From positions 62,001-126,000 of the forward strand of contig JAHDOA010000016.1 in assembly GCA_018435055.1 (NCBI GenBank): a stretch of 64,000 bases of DNA. Reading direction: 5' to 3'. Position numbers and translations under genes: made by a program. The stretch comes from Pelotomaculum sp. GTDB lineage: Bacteria; Bacillota; Desulfotomaculia; Desulfotomaculales; Pelotomaculaceae. The notes below the pieces were generated by a model. It was not told where the DNA came from and searched no databases. It saw only the letters and a list, made by a program, of their open reading frames with translations. Positions 16,189 to 25,544 of the stretch are shown one piece after another. Positions within the stretch are counted from its first letter, which is position 1. The number at the start of each line of letters is the position of its first letter.

Positions 16189-18486
16189 GTGCAAAAAGAA
16201 ATCAACCCATGTTTTGTCAGTTCTTATGTACCGAAAGAGTGTGGGATTGCTACATTTACGCATAATTTATTCACTTTCTATCAGAACCAGTATGCATCAG
16301 CCGGAAAAGTTGTAGCAGTAGATGGACTTCCCTCTGTTTACTACCCCAGGGAAGTCGATTTTATTTTTGACAAAAATAAAGTATCAGACTATACGGCAGC
16401 CGCCGGGCATATTAATGCAAATAATTTACAAGTTGTCAACCTGCAGCACGAATTTGGCCTGTTTGGCGGCCCGGAGGGCCGCCATATTGCACGTCTGCTG
16501 GAAAAACTGAAAAAACCGGTCGTTACGACCATCCACACGGTACTGCAACAACCCACCCTGGGTTATTATACCTCCCTCATCGAGGTTATCCAACGCTCCC
16601 AGCGGGTAGTCGTAATGAGCAACAAAGCGATTGAAATTCTTAGAGAGATTTACTACGTGCCCCCGGAAAAAATAGTGATGATACCGCATGGTGTGCCTGA
16701 CCTGCCTTTTGTGGAAACGGAGCCTTTTAAAAAGGAACTGGGCCTGGCCGGCCGCTTTGTGCTCCTTTCTTTTGGCCTGCTAAGCCCTGGGAAAGGCTTT
16801 GAGCTGGTCCTGGAAGCCCTTCCCGAAGTCGTCCGCAAGCACCCCGATTTGCTGTACATTATACTTGGAAAAACCCACCCGGAAGTGGTTAAGATTCACG
16901 GGGAAAGGTACCGGGAGAGCCTCCAAAAGTTGACTCGCGAAAATAAACTGGAAAATAATGTGATGTTTATCGACAAATTCGTGACGAACGAAATGCTGTA
17001 TAACTACATCAGCGCCTCCGACGTGTATGTAACCCCCTATCAATCTCAGGAGCAGATAACTAGCGGGACGCTGGCTTATGCTGTTGCGCTGGGCAAGGTG
17101 GTGGTCTCCACCCCATACCATTACGCCCAGGAAGTGCTTGCAGAAGACCGCGGCAACCTGGTGCCCTTCAAAAACCCGAAAGCTATGGCCGGGACCATGA
17201 GCGAGATTTTATCACACCGGGAGGACATGGAGAAGATGCGCCGGGCTGCCTACGAATACGGGCGCTCGATGATCTGGTCCAGGGTAGCCGAACTTTACCA
17301 CGGTTTGTTTCAAGACGTTTCCAAAGAATTTTCGCTGAAAAAACTACAAAAAATAAGCGTAGTCTACAAGAGCAGCCAGGAATATCTGAGAAGGCGAAAT
17401 CTGTACACAATGATTGAGCGCCTGACTGACGACACCGGTATTTTTCAGCACACCAAGTACGGTGTTCCCGACCTGAAGCACGGCTATTCCGCCGATGATG
17501 TAGGTAGGGCGCTGGGGATAATCATGAAGGTGGCCCTCTTTGACAAGGAGCCAGGGTATGATCAACTGGCCAAAAAATACCTGGCCTTCCTCCTTTATGT
17601 GCAAAAAGAAGACGGGCGGTTTCATAATTTTGTAGGCTATGACCGGCGGATTCTGGACGAAGACGGTGGCGACGACACCTTTGGCCGCGTACTGATGGGA
17701 CTGGGCAGCGCAGTCGCACTGAGTTCGGACCCATCTGTGACAATTCTGGCGAAAGAAATATTCGACCGTGCCATAGCCGGCCGGCAGCAGGACCTGCCGT
17801 TATCAACCTATCCAAAAGCACTGGCTTACAGCATATGTGGATTAGCCGACTACCTGAAGAAATATCCGGATGTACCGGAGGCGAGGGAATTACTCAGGAT
17901 AGGGGCGGACTACCTGGTCAAACTATACAAAGACAATAAAAGACCTGGTTGGGACTGGTTTGAGCCTTCAGTTACCTATGCTAACGCAAAGGTACCATAT
18001 GCTCTAATGATGGCGTACAGCATCCTTAAAGATGAAATTTATATGTCTACGGCATTGGTGACACTAAACTTTCTCACCAGCATACAGTACAACGGCACTT
18101 ACTTTGATATAGTGGGAAACAAGGACTGGCTGGTTTACGGGAAGGAGAAGGCTTCTTTTGATCAGCAGCCCATTGAGATTGGCTGTCTCGTGGAAGCCTA
18201 CTGCGAAGCCCTGCGAGAGACACATGACGAAAACTTCCGCAAACTGGCAAACAGGGTTTTTAACTGGTTTTTCGGTAACAACAGCCTGAAAGAGCCGGTG
18301 TATAACTTAAAGGATGACTATCCTCTGGACGGCCTTACCGAGACTGGCGTAAACGCGAACAGCGGCGCAGAAGCGGTGTTGTCGTTTGCCTTGGCGTTAA
18401 CATCTTTGAACGATATCAGCAAACGCAAAACCCTGGGGCGAAGGACAAGCCTGGCGAAAGCCAAAAAAAATCCGTCAATTGATTAG
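16189..18486 (+). CDS. GT4 glycosyltransferase fused to an alpha/alpha-toroid domain
   Basis: The 765 residues fall in two parts. Residues 1-375 are a GT-B transferase with CGIATFTHNL near the start, LLSFGLLSPGKGFELVLEAL, and SGTLAYAVALGKVVVSTPYHYAQEV in the donor domain. Residues about 400-745 are helical with repeating hairpins (EDGRFHNFVGYD, GGDDTFGRVLMGLG, GLTETGVNANSGAEA), the pattern of an (alpha/alpha)6 toroid seen in glycan epimerases, lyases and hydrolases. The toroid's chemistry is unknown; it may bind or trim the product. GTG start at 16189 lies behind GAGGTGATGTT. It is the third gene of the cluster and cytosolic. Confidence 0.83.
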   Translation: MQKEINPCFVSSYVPKECGIATFTHNLFTFYQNQYASAGKVVAVDGLPSVYYPREVDFIFDKNKVSDYTAAAGHINANNLQVVNLQHEFGLFGGPEGRHIARLLEKLKKPVVTTIHTVLQQPTLGYYTSLIEVIQRSQRVVVMSNKAIEILREIYYVPPEKIVMIPHGVPDLPFVETEPFKKELGLAGRFVLLSFGLLSPGKGFELVLEALPEVVRKHPDLLYIILGKTHPEVVKIHGERYRESLQKLTRENKLENNVMFIDKFVTNEMLYNYISASDVYVTPYQSQEQITSGTLAYAVALGKVVVSTPYHYAQEVLAEDRGNLVPFKNPKAMAGTMSEILSHREDMEKMRRAAYEYGRSMIWSRVAELYHGLFQDVSKEFSLKKLQKISVVYKSSQEYLRRRNLYTMIERLTDDTGIFQHTKYGVPDLKHGYSADDVGRALGIIMKVALFDKEPGYDQLAKKYLAFLLYVQKEDGRFHNFVGYDRRILDEDGGDDTFGRVLMGLGSAVALSSDPSVTILAKEIFDRAIAGRQQDLPLSTYPKALAYSICGLADYLKKYPDVPEARELLRIGADYLVKLYKDNKRPGWDWFEPSVTYANAKVPYALMMAYSILKDEIYMSTALVTLNFLTSIQYNGTYFDIVGNKDWLVYGKEKASFDQQPIEIGCLVEAYCEALRETHDENFRKLANRVFNWFFGNNSLKEPVYNLKDDYPLDGLTETGVNANSGAEAVLSFALALTSLNDISKRKTLGRRTSLAKAKKNPSID

Positions 18487-18522
18487 AGCGACATAATTTA
18501 TTTACATAGAGAGGTTTTACTA

Positions 18523-21500
18523 ATGGCAGATGAAGGGTTTAATGATTTAGAGTCGCTTTTTCATGAAAGCATCAAAGATGCCGTTGAGCAGACCAGGGAG
18601 TTCAAAGAAGTCGATGTGGTAATCGGCATCCCTTTTTATAACGAGAGGGGCATCCTGCCGGAAGTCCTGAAGGTGTTGGACCAGGGATTGACCGGTCTTC
18701 AGCATACGTGCAACTCTCTAATTGTCTTCGTGGGGGATCCCATTGGCGCCAAAATGCTGGAATCTATCAGGCATTTGGATTTAAAAGCACCTCATATCGC
18801 CTTTCTGATGAGGCCCGGGAGCAATGGCAGGGGGAACAGCATAAGGGCAATTTTAGAAATTGCCAATAATCTGGAGGCGGACGCGGTTATATTTGCGGCC
18901 GACCTGGCGCCGGAGGAAGACAGCGGGCTGCAGCCCGACTGGATCAAGCGCCTGATCGAGCCAATCAGGGAAGAATATGACTTCGTGGTGACATCTTTCC
19001 AGAAGCATTATTTTGAAGACCTTTTAGGAAGTCTGTTTACGGCTCCGCTGCTGGAGGTCTTTTACGGGAATAACATCAAGGGGTCTTTGAGCGGAGTTTA
19101 TGCCATATCCCACGATACTGTGGAAGATCTTTGCGCCAATATAAAATTCTGGGGCGACATCACGCAGGAGTTCGGCATTGACCTCTGGCTGGTAAGCCGG
19201 GCAATGCGTTGGAATAAAAAAATCTGCGAGATAGAACTCGGCGCCAAGCTGGAAGAAATCCCGCTTGAAAAATTAAACTACATTTTTAAAGAAAACGCCA
19301 GGTCGTTGTTTGAGTGTATAAAGAGGGATGAAAACTTCTGGAGCGCCAACAGGTTCATCAGCAAAACGCCCGATATATACCGCAGCAAGGACTATGACGT
19401 GCCCTTCAAACCGACCTATTCTACCCGGGACCTGACCCAGTTCAGGTATAGCTATATCCAGTACAAGAACCTTTACGACAATACCTACTACGACGACCTT
19501 TACGAGGGCATCGAGGACATCGAATCGATACCGGACAAAGACTACAGAGTAGAAGGGAAAATATGGGCTGAGATCGTCTATCACCTGTTGCTAAAGTACT
19601 GGTTTGTCAGTAACATGTGCAGCGACGATATCCTCAACGCGCTCACATTTGCCTTCAGCGGAAGGGTGGCCAGCTTAATTGACTTCATTCAGTCTGTGGA
19701 GGAGCCACTGGGGGGCATTCAAAATGTCGATGTTTATTTTATTATCTCAAGTGAGGTGGCATCGTTAAAGGAAGAACAAAGAAAAGATTTTTTAAGGCTG
19801 AGAAAGAAGTTCGTGCGGATGTGGGGTCAGAAAGATCTGGAAGCCAAACCGCCTCTCATCCCGGCCCACTACGTGGAATTTATACCGGGCGCTCCCATTG
19901 TACTGACTAAAAAAATAGAGGGTCTGGGAAGCAAGATTGTATCGTCGGAAGAAACGTTCAACAGGCTCCAGTCCCGCTACCGGGAAGCTTTCAGCCGTTT
20001 TATACACGAAGGGCTGGGGGTGCCGGAAACTGCTTGTCCCGAAACGATAATCCAGAGCATGAGAGAATTCATGAGTGAACTGGAAAAAACCATGGAATGG
20101 CTGCTGCCGGGGAATTTGCACACTGAGGAAGGAACCGGGCGGGTAGTAGACAAAATTTTCCTGCCTTTTCACTCGCCAGTGACTTTTTCTATAAAAGACG
20201 AAGTCTTCCGGGAGATGCTGATCCAGTTTCCACCGCTTAATGTCATGATCCCGTTGGAATGCAAGACTCCCAGGGAACTCATTAAAAAAATGGACGTCAG
20301 GACAGCCGTCAGCCTGGCCAACCTGGTTGAGACCAGAAAGTACGGGGACAGGTTAGCGCTTTTGTGGATGCTGGACAATTTGAGACCGGATAGTATGGGT
20401 GAGGTGGAGATTAAGCCGATTATACTGGGCAAGGAGGTCCTGGACGGCACTGTGCAGCTGGGCAATATCTCAGACCTTAACAAGCTCACTTCCAGGATTG
20501 TGGTCAGGCCCTTAAACAAGCGTATGGGGGGTGACTACCCGAAGCTGCGCTTCTGCCTCTTTTTACTCAGGCACATCATGATTGCCCAAAACTACGACAT
20601 CCTCTGGAGAACATACGCCAGGGAGAGGAAAAATCTGGGCAGTAAAATCCGCAACTCCCTGATCGGGCGTTACGAGACTATTGCCTTCTCCGCACACAAT
20701 ATATATGAAAACCTGCATCACCGGGGGCTGGTCCTGCATTTTCGGGCGCTGTCAAATAGGCTGGCGGACGCCGGCCATAACAAAGAGGCCCGTTTGATAG
20801 AATTAATGTGCGACGGCTATGGCTTAAGCCAGGTCCTCGAAGACGGCACTTTCCTGCCATGTTCGGCCTGGAGCTGGGCCAGCTACAGCTATAAAGGCGG
20901 AAAGAGTATTCCCACCCCGCTTTCCAGTCACGTCGAGGAGAAGTGGTTCAACCACGATTTCCTTGAGGAAATATATGCAGAGCTGGGCTACGACCCCGGC
21001 GAGATCATGAGAATGGTAATCCAGCTAATCGGTGAGGGCAGGGCCAGCGAAAACCTTTTGGACGTTCTTCTGGGCATAAGGCCCAAAGATGTGAATGTAG
21101 TTGTGCAGGAGTTCCAGGATTACCCGCCGGCGAAGCCCCTGGTCAGGTACGCCGGTAACCCAGTGCTGAGTCCAATCAAAGAGCATCCGTGGGAAAGCAA
21201 GTATGTCTTAAACACGGCGGCCTTCCGGGTAAAAGACAGGGTCTACCTTCTTTACCGGGCGTACGGAGATGACGAGGTGTCACGGATCGGGCTGGCTGTG
21301 ACGGACGGCTGCAACGTGCTGGAGAGACTGCCGGAGCCTGTGTTCGTGCCACAGGATATTACGGAAAAAAAGGGTGTGGAAGACCCGCGGGTAGCCATAA
21401 TTGATAACAAGATCTACATGCTTTATACTGCTTACGACGGTGTTACCGCACAGGTCTCGGCTGCCGCTATCGGGCTGGATGACCTGTTAAATAAAAGGTT

Positions 21501-22098
21501 TGACAAATGGGAAAGAAAGGGCCTTGCCTTCCAGGATATATGGGACAAGGACGCCATACTATTTCCAGAAAAAATAAACGGTAAATATATTATTTTCCAC
21601 CGGATAGAGCCCAGCATTTGGGTAACGCACCTGGATAAGCTCAAGTTTCCGGCACCCAAAGAAAAGCACTCCATCATCATGGGGCCGCGTTCGGGACGGA
21701 TGTGGGACTCCTTGAAAATAGGAGCAGGCTCCCAGCCCATCAAGACCAAATACGGATGGCTGCTTATCTACCACGGAGTAGACAGGAACAAGGTGTACCG
21801 ACTGGGCGTTATCCTGGTCGATCTAGATAATCCGGAGCGACTGCTCTATCGTTCGCCAAACCCGATCCTCTCTCCCGAAACTGAGTACGAGATCGGAAAG
21901 GACGGGGAGTGCTGGGTGCAAAATGTCGTTTTCACCTGCGGCGCGGTGCCGGCGGAGGATAAGGAAGTACTGGACGCCGGAGATGAAATTTTGGTTTATT
22001 ACGGCGCCGCGGATACCCACATATGCATTGCTACCGGCCGGGTAGGCGACCTGATACCGGAATCCGTCAGGCAGGAATTTGAGGGTAAGAGCAATTAA
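18523..22098 (+). CDS. GT-A glycosyltransferase / unknown middle / GH130 fusion (1191 residues)
   Basis: Residues about 29-330 form a GT-A glycosyltransferase with IGIPFYNERGILPEVLKVL, a metal-binding FAADLAPEED and GIDLWLVSRAM, reminiscent of mannosylglycerate and glucosylphosphoglycerate synthases. Residues about 330-865 are helical and unrecognised. Residues about 870-1185 are a GH130 propeller with VEDPR (952-956), KIGAGSQP, LLIYHGV, NVVFTCGAVP and YYGAADT. A synthase and a phosphorylase domain in one chain suggests a bifunctional enzyme building and recycling a mannoside, or a phosphorylase-like domain acting as transferase. It is the fourth cluster gene, 36 bases after the previous one. 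There are no membrane segments. Confidence 0.85.
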   Translation: MADEGFNDLESLFHESIKDAVEQTREFKEVDVVIGIPFYNERGILPEVLKVLDQGLTGLQHTCNSLIVFVGDPIGAKMLESIRHLDLKAPHIAFLMRPGSNGRGNSIRAILEIANNLEADAVIFAADLAPEEDSGLQPDWIKRLIEPIREEYDFVVTSFQKHYFEDLLGSLFTAPLLEVFYGNNIKGSLSGVYAISHDTVEDLCANIKFWGDITQEFGIDLWLVSRAMRWNKKICEIELGAKLEEIPLEKLNYIFKENARSLFECIKRDENFWSANRFISKTPDIYRSKDYDVPFKPTYSTRDLTQFRYSYIQYKNLYDNTYYDDLYEGIEDIESIPDKDYRVEGKIWAEIVYHLLLKYWFVSNMCSDDILNALTFAFSGRVASLIDFIQSVEEPLGGIQNVDVYFIISSEVASLKEEQRKDFLRLRKKFVRMWGQKDLEAKPPLIPAHYVEFIPGAPIVLTKKIEGLGSKIVSSEETFNRLQSRYREAFSRFIHEGLGVPETACPETIIQSMREFMSELEKTMEWLLPGNLHTEEGTGRVVDKIFLPFHSPVTFSIKDEVFREMLIQFPPLNVMIPLECKTPRELIKKMDVRTAVSLANLVETRKYGDRLALLWMLDNLRPDSMGEVEIKPIILGKEVLDGTVQLGNISDLNKLTSRIVVRPLNKRMGGDYPKLRFCLFLLRHIMIAQNYDILWRTYARERKNLGSKIRNSLIGRYETIAFSAHNIYENLHHRGLVLHFRALSNRLADAGHNKEARLIELMCDGYGLSQVLEDGTFLPCSAWSWASYSYKGGKSIPTPLSSHVEEKWFNHDFLEEIYAELGYDPGEIMRMVIQLIGEGRASENLLDVLLGIRPKDVNVVVQEFQDYPPAKPLVRYAGNPVLSPIKEHPWESKYVLNTAAFRVKDRVYLLYRAYGDDEVSRIGLAVTDGCNVLERLPEPVFVPQDITEKKGVEDPRVAIIDNKIYMLYTAYDGVTAQVSAAAIGLDDLLNKRFDKWERKGLAFQDIWDKDAILFPEKINGKYIIFHRIEPSIWVTHLDKLKFPAPKEKHSIIMGPRSGRMWDSLKIGAGSQPIKTKYGWLLIYHGVDRNKVYRLGVILVDLDNPERLLYRSPNPILSPETEYEIGKDGECWVQNVVFTCGAVPAEDKEVLDAGDEILVYYGAADTHICIATGRVGDLIPESVRQEFEGKSN

Positions 22099-22187
22099 CA
22101 TTTAAAAAAAGCGCCAAGTCCCCTCGGCAATTAATAAGTGACCTCACATAGGGGATGGATGTCAAGGCCGCCGAACTATCTTTGAAA

Positions 22188-22231
22188 AAAATAGCCCGTA
22201 ATCCCTGTTTGCTGGGATTGCGGGCTATTTC
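22188..22231. terminator. Strong bidirectional terminator
   Basis: AAATAGCCCG-AATCCC pairs with GGGATT-CGGGCTATTT around an 8-base loop, with A and T runs on either side. It closes the glycan cluster on the plus strand and the XRE-regulator gene on the minus strand. The remaining bases between 22099 and 22385 show nothing else. Confidence 0.85.
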
Positions 22232-22385
22232 TACTTCAATTTCTATTCCAGCCCATCAGTGCCGTATTAGTTTAACTGGTACAAGGTGGTGTATATAAGA
22301 AAATTGGCACAGGCAGTAAAGGCCGGTTAACTGGAATTATGCTTTGCTTGCTGCTATCTTGCTATCTCTGGCGCCGCTCTTATCT

Positions 22386-23504
22386 CTACGCAATCGATAC
22401 GCCATCTTGTTCACCATTTTCCATGTTAGCATTGCCTGTGGTGAAGGTAATAACCATGTCGGTTCCCAACAGCTTTTTATTGTCGCCCTGAAGGCTTTCG
22501 CTGATGGTCAGGACATAGACAGTATTGCTTTGTAAACCATACCTGGGGTGGATGATGATCTCCCTTTTCTTTTTAGAATTATCATGCGGTTTAGCCATGA
22601 TAACATCTATTTCCACAGGTTGCTTTTTGCTGCTTTCCAAGGAGATGCACCGCCGATTGTGGTCCCGCACTGCATTCGTAATAACATTATTGGTGAAAGT
22701 TAGCTTGATATCCGTATTAACCGGAACATTTTCACCGCCGGATGCGATGTTGCAGTTGTCCAGTGACAAGGAAAGATAAGGTGTGCACAGTTTTTCGTTA
22801 AAAGGCGTGATGTCAATAATCTCGTCCGTATTAAACATGATCGTGTGGTTTTCCTTCAGGTACTTGTAGTTATTGGCTTGCAGGAGTTTGGATATTTTTA
22901 GCTTATAAACCCCGCCCTCGATGAGCCGGGTCCTGGGCCTGACAATAAGGGTCCTTTCAGCCTTTTGCCCAAGTATTCTTTTGTTTCCGGGTATGACATC
23001 AATGAGCACTTCTTTCATCCTATCGTCAAACAGATGGAAACCCGCCATATTTCTCTTTGTACCATCCGGGATTCTATGCTCCATGATGGCGGCAACATTG
23101 GCAGAGAAGGTCAGCTCGATTTCAAAACCAGCCTGATCAGAGTGGTTGAGATTAATAGCCTGCAGGGTTAAGGGATTACCGCCGGCCGCGTGTCCATTGG
23201 CCAGCGAGGTGACAAGCAAATCAAGAGCTTCAGCCTGTTCGACCGGGAGTTTTCGTATATTATTGATAATCCGGGCGATTCTCGGCGATTCAGGTTCACT
23301 CACCTGTTCCTCGCCGAGTAGTTCGCCTAAGCTAATCCCCAGCCCTTGAGCAAGCTTTTTTAGAGTTTCAAGGGTTGGTTGCTTTTCCCCTGACTCAATT
23401 CTATGGATAAACGGTTGGCTCAAGTTGGATTGTTTGGATAGTTTTGAGGCTGAAAGCATCTGGCTTTCCCTGAGCTGTTTCAAGCGACTGCCAAAATAGT
23501 TCAT
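22386..23504 (-). CDS. XRE-family regulator fused to Ig-like (Big_5/SbsA-type) domains
   Basis: Residues 1-65 are a lambda-Cro/XRE helix-turn-helix (RLKQLRESQMLSASKLSKQSN ... LGISLGELLG). After a linker, residues about 115-360 hold two Ig-like units of the kind found in surface proteins: IELTFSANV ... VYKLKISKLLQ and IKLTFTNNVITNAV ... VYVLTISESLQG. There is no signal peptide or membrane segment, so these normally extracellular folds would act inside the cell, perhaps as a sensing or oligomerisation module. Phrases such as NNV...N(R/K)RC recur in the membrane protein at 32721. The 372-residue frame is intact. Targets are unknown; it is monocistronic. Confidence 0.8.
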   Translation of the reverse strand: MNYFGSRLKQLRESQMLSASKLSKQSNLSQPFIHRIESGEKQPTLETLKKLAQGLGISLGELLGEEQVSEPESPRIARIINNIRKLPVEQAEALDLLVTSLANGHAAGGNPLTLQAINLNHSDQAGFEIELTFSANVAAIMEHRIPDGTKRNMAGFHLFDDRMKEVLIDVIPGNKRILGQKAERTLIVRPRTRLIEGGVYKLKISKLLQANNYKYLKENHTIMFNTDEIIDITPFNEKLCTPYLSLSLDNCNIASGGENVPVNTDIKLTFTNNVITNAVRDHNRRCISLESSKKQPVEIDVIMAKPHDNSKKKREIIIHPRYGLQSNTVYVLTISESLQGDNKKLLGTDMVITFTTGNANMENGEQDGVSIA

Positions 23505-23805
23505 GGATACAGGACCCCTTCCAATTAAAATTCATACCTTATCCTCCGCAGTAAACAATATTTGGTTCTGATAATTATTCGCTTCATTACTAAACATAAA
23601 TCAACATTACATAATGATAAGCACTATATTGTTTGTTTTAATTATTTTATATAATAGAAACACAAAAACCCGAAATATCAACGTTTTTTCGTCAAAGTGT
23701 AGGAATAATCAATAAGTAATCTACATTCTTGCGCTCTTCTCTACGCTGTTCTACAGCTTAAACTTAACAAGGATTTTATCATATTGCAAGTAGAACTGAA
23801 ATAAT
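23505..23805. other. AT-rich gap between regulator and phage remnant
   Basis: There is no gene. The sequence is strongly AT-rich near 23560-23660 and probably holds the minus-strand promoter of the XRE gene, but no clear -35/-10 pair stands out. No phage attachment site was recognised. Confidence 0.35.
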
Positions 23806-24132
23806 TTATATCCCTAATGTCTCGATATATTTAGTTTTACGTATTGGAAGTTTATCTACTTCTTGCATAACGCGTTTAGCAGACCCATTGGCCCCCATCT
23901 TTGCGTACGGCTTATATAAGTAATCATTTAGGTTTTCATACTCATCTTGTGTAATCCAACCTCGCTCAATATAGCAAAGACCAAGATAAATGATTCTATC
24001 ATGGCCTAAACCTATAAGCATTTCAGTTTTGACATCTTTACGATCCATATACTTTGTTATATATGCCCAAAAACCGGACGATGCTATAACGGAGCATACG
24101 ATTGTAATAATCATTTGAATCCATGGTTCCAT
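23806..24132 (-). CDS. Holin-like phage membrane protein
   Basis: This 108-residue protein has one N-terminal membrane segment (MIITIVCSVIASSGFWAYI) followed by a soluble tail with RGWITQDEYENLNDYLYKPY, a pattern common in Firmicutes phage lysis modules beside tail genes. Holins permeabilise the membrane for an endolysin, but no endolysin gene is present here. The start overlaps the 3' end of the reverse transcriptase gene by 22 bases, so it is translated from the DGR transcript. It could alternatively be a membrane anchor of unknown role. Confidence 0.65.
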   Translation of the reverse strand: MEPWIQMIITIVCSVIASSGFWAYITKYMDRKDVKTEMLIGLGHDRIIYLGLCYIERGWITQDEYENLNDYLYKPYAKMGANGSAKRVMQEVDKLPIRKTKYIETLGI

Positions 24133-25340
24133 TCGGTTACCTCCTTATCAGACCTATCAAATATAACCAGCTTTTTATTGACCACCGTAACGTTTTTGTT
24201 GAATAAGTCCTCATAAAGCTGTATAAGACTTTTTCTTTGTTGCCTGGACAAAAGTTTATAGAAACTTCCCATCCAACCTTTGAACATATTCTCAACATTC
24301 TCATAGGGGATGCCGCCATTCTCCACCTTTATTGCTAGCTTCTTTAATTTTCTACGCATTGCTGTAACACGAGTTGGATTGATTCTTTTAATTATTTTTC
24401 CGTCCTTAGTAAGTGTGTATTTTACTTGAAGGTATTTGTAAGTGCTGCTTATCTTGACCATATGGGTCTTTTTCTCATTGATATGTATACCTAATTCATC
24501 CGCTATTACTCGAATATTATCCAACAAGTCTTGTAGTTCCTTCTTGTTTGGGTTCATGATGTACCAATCATCCATGTAACGTCCGTAAAATTTTTGACTT
24601 CTTACATATTTTACATAGTTGTCTATTCGATATGGATAATATATACCAATAATTTGACTTAATTGGTCTCCGATATTAACGGATTTGTTCATCCATTTCT
24701 CGCCGGTTAAAAGCTCTTTAGATACTAACCTATATTCCAGCTTATTGAATGTATTGGTTATACAGCTTTCATATTCTTCATCAGACATATATGAAACATC
24801 AATTTTAAATCCGTTAAAAATAATGGTCAACAACCAATCAATGAACTCGTCATCGTCTACTAACTTGAGTAATTCTCTCTTTGCAATCTCGTGAATGATA
24901 TTGTCGTAGAATTTTGAGAAGTCTCCAAATAAGATCCAACCTTCGTTACCGTACAGTTTGTAGTATCTATGAAGATGAACTTCAAACCTGTTTCTCTGAT
25001 GTGAAATACCTCGGCCTTTTACAGAGGCCCCGTTATCATAAATAATGCGTTTCTTTACTTCTGGGGATAAAATCTCATCGCACAAAACATGACGAATTAT
25101 ACGATCTTTGATTTGGATACTTGTAATAGGTCTTACTCGACCTCTTTCAGAAAGTAAAAACTCGTCTACTTTGCCGTTTTGCAACGTTCTGTAAACGAGG
25201 TCTTCTTGAATGGAGAAAATATACTTCAAGAAGTTCATCGCGAACTTTTGAGATGTTTCTTTCCATTTACTATTCTTTATAGAGGCCTTGTAAGCCCTAT
25301 ACAAGTTGTTGGCGTCACAGACGATTTCCTCATAATTCAT
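24111..25340 (-). CDS. Diversity-generating retroelement reverse transcriptase
   Basis: This enzyme copies the template repeat RNA into cDNA with errors at adenine. The 409 residues contain the fingers/palm motifs LSERGRVRPITSIQIKDRIIR, FGDFSKFYDNI, IGDQLSQ at about 226, GRYMDDWYIM at about 252 (catalytic YMDD) and INEKKTHMVKISSTYKYLQ. IGxxxSQ in place of the QGxxxSP of group II intron enzymes is the diagnostic DGR feature. No maturase or HNH domain follows. It lies directly downstream of the template repeat in the order target-avd-TR-RT, as in the Bordetella phage DGR. Confidence 0.96.
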   Translation of the reverse strand: MNYEEIVCDANNLYRAYKASIKNSKWKETSQKFAMNFLKYIFSIQEDLVYRTLQNGKVDEFLLSERGRVRPITSIQIKDRIIRHVLCDEILSPEVKKRIIYDNGASVKGRGISHQRNRFEVHLHRYYKLYGNEGWILFGDFSKFYDNIIHEIAKRELLKLVDDDEFIDWLLTIIFNGFKIDVSYMSDEEYESCITNTFNKLEYRLVSKELLTGEKWMNKSVNIGDQLSQIIGIYYPYRIDNYVKYVRSQKFYGRYMDDWYIMNPNKKELQDLLDNIRVIADELGIHINEKKTHMVKISSTYKYLQVKYTLTKDGKIIKRINPTRVTAMRRKLKKLAIKVENGGIPYENVENMFKGWMGSFYKLLSRQQRKSLIQLYEDLFNKNVTVVNKKLVIFDRSDKEVTEWNHGFK

Positions 25341-25447
25341 AGAATATTCACCGTGATAGCAATACTTACCGTAGTAAATTGCGTCCGGCTTTGTAATTTA
25401 TCCTTGTCGGAAAGGATAGCATCTCCTTCTCTGTTGGTTAGGCAGAG

Positions 25448-25539
25448 AATCCGGACGAACCCCATTAGAGTTCGAAGCGTTGTTGTAGTTCGCGTTGCCA
25501 TTGTTGTTCACATTAGCGAAATTAGACGAAGAAACGACG
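25448..25539 (-). repeat. DGR template repeat (TR)
   Basis: These 92 bases lie between the avd stop (25545) and the RT start (25340) and match the variable repeat at 26570-26661 except at 16 positions. Fifteen of the sixteen are T on the plus strand, which is A in the sense of the target gene. The sixteenth, at 25535, is a C at the far edge and probably marks the limit of homology. In the frame of the target gene the TR encodes mostly Asn (AAY) codons at the variable sites, which allows the widest range of substitutions. Confidence 0.97.
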
Positions 25540-25544
25540 CAAAA

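Noticed and set aside
24111-25340. Group II intron reverse transcriptase
   Set aside because: It has IGxxxSQ instead of QGxxxSP, no maturase/HNH domain, and a matching TR/VR pair.
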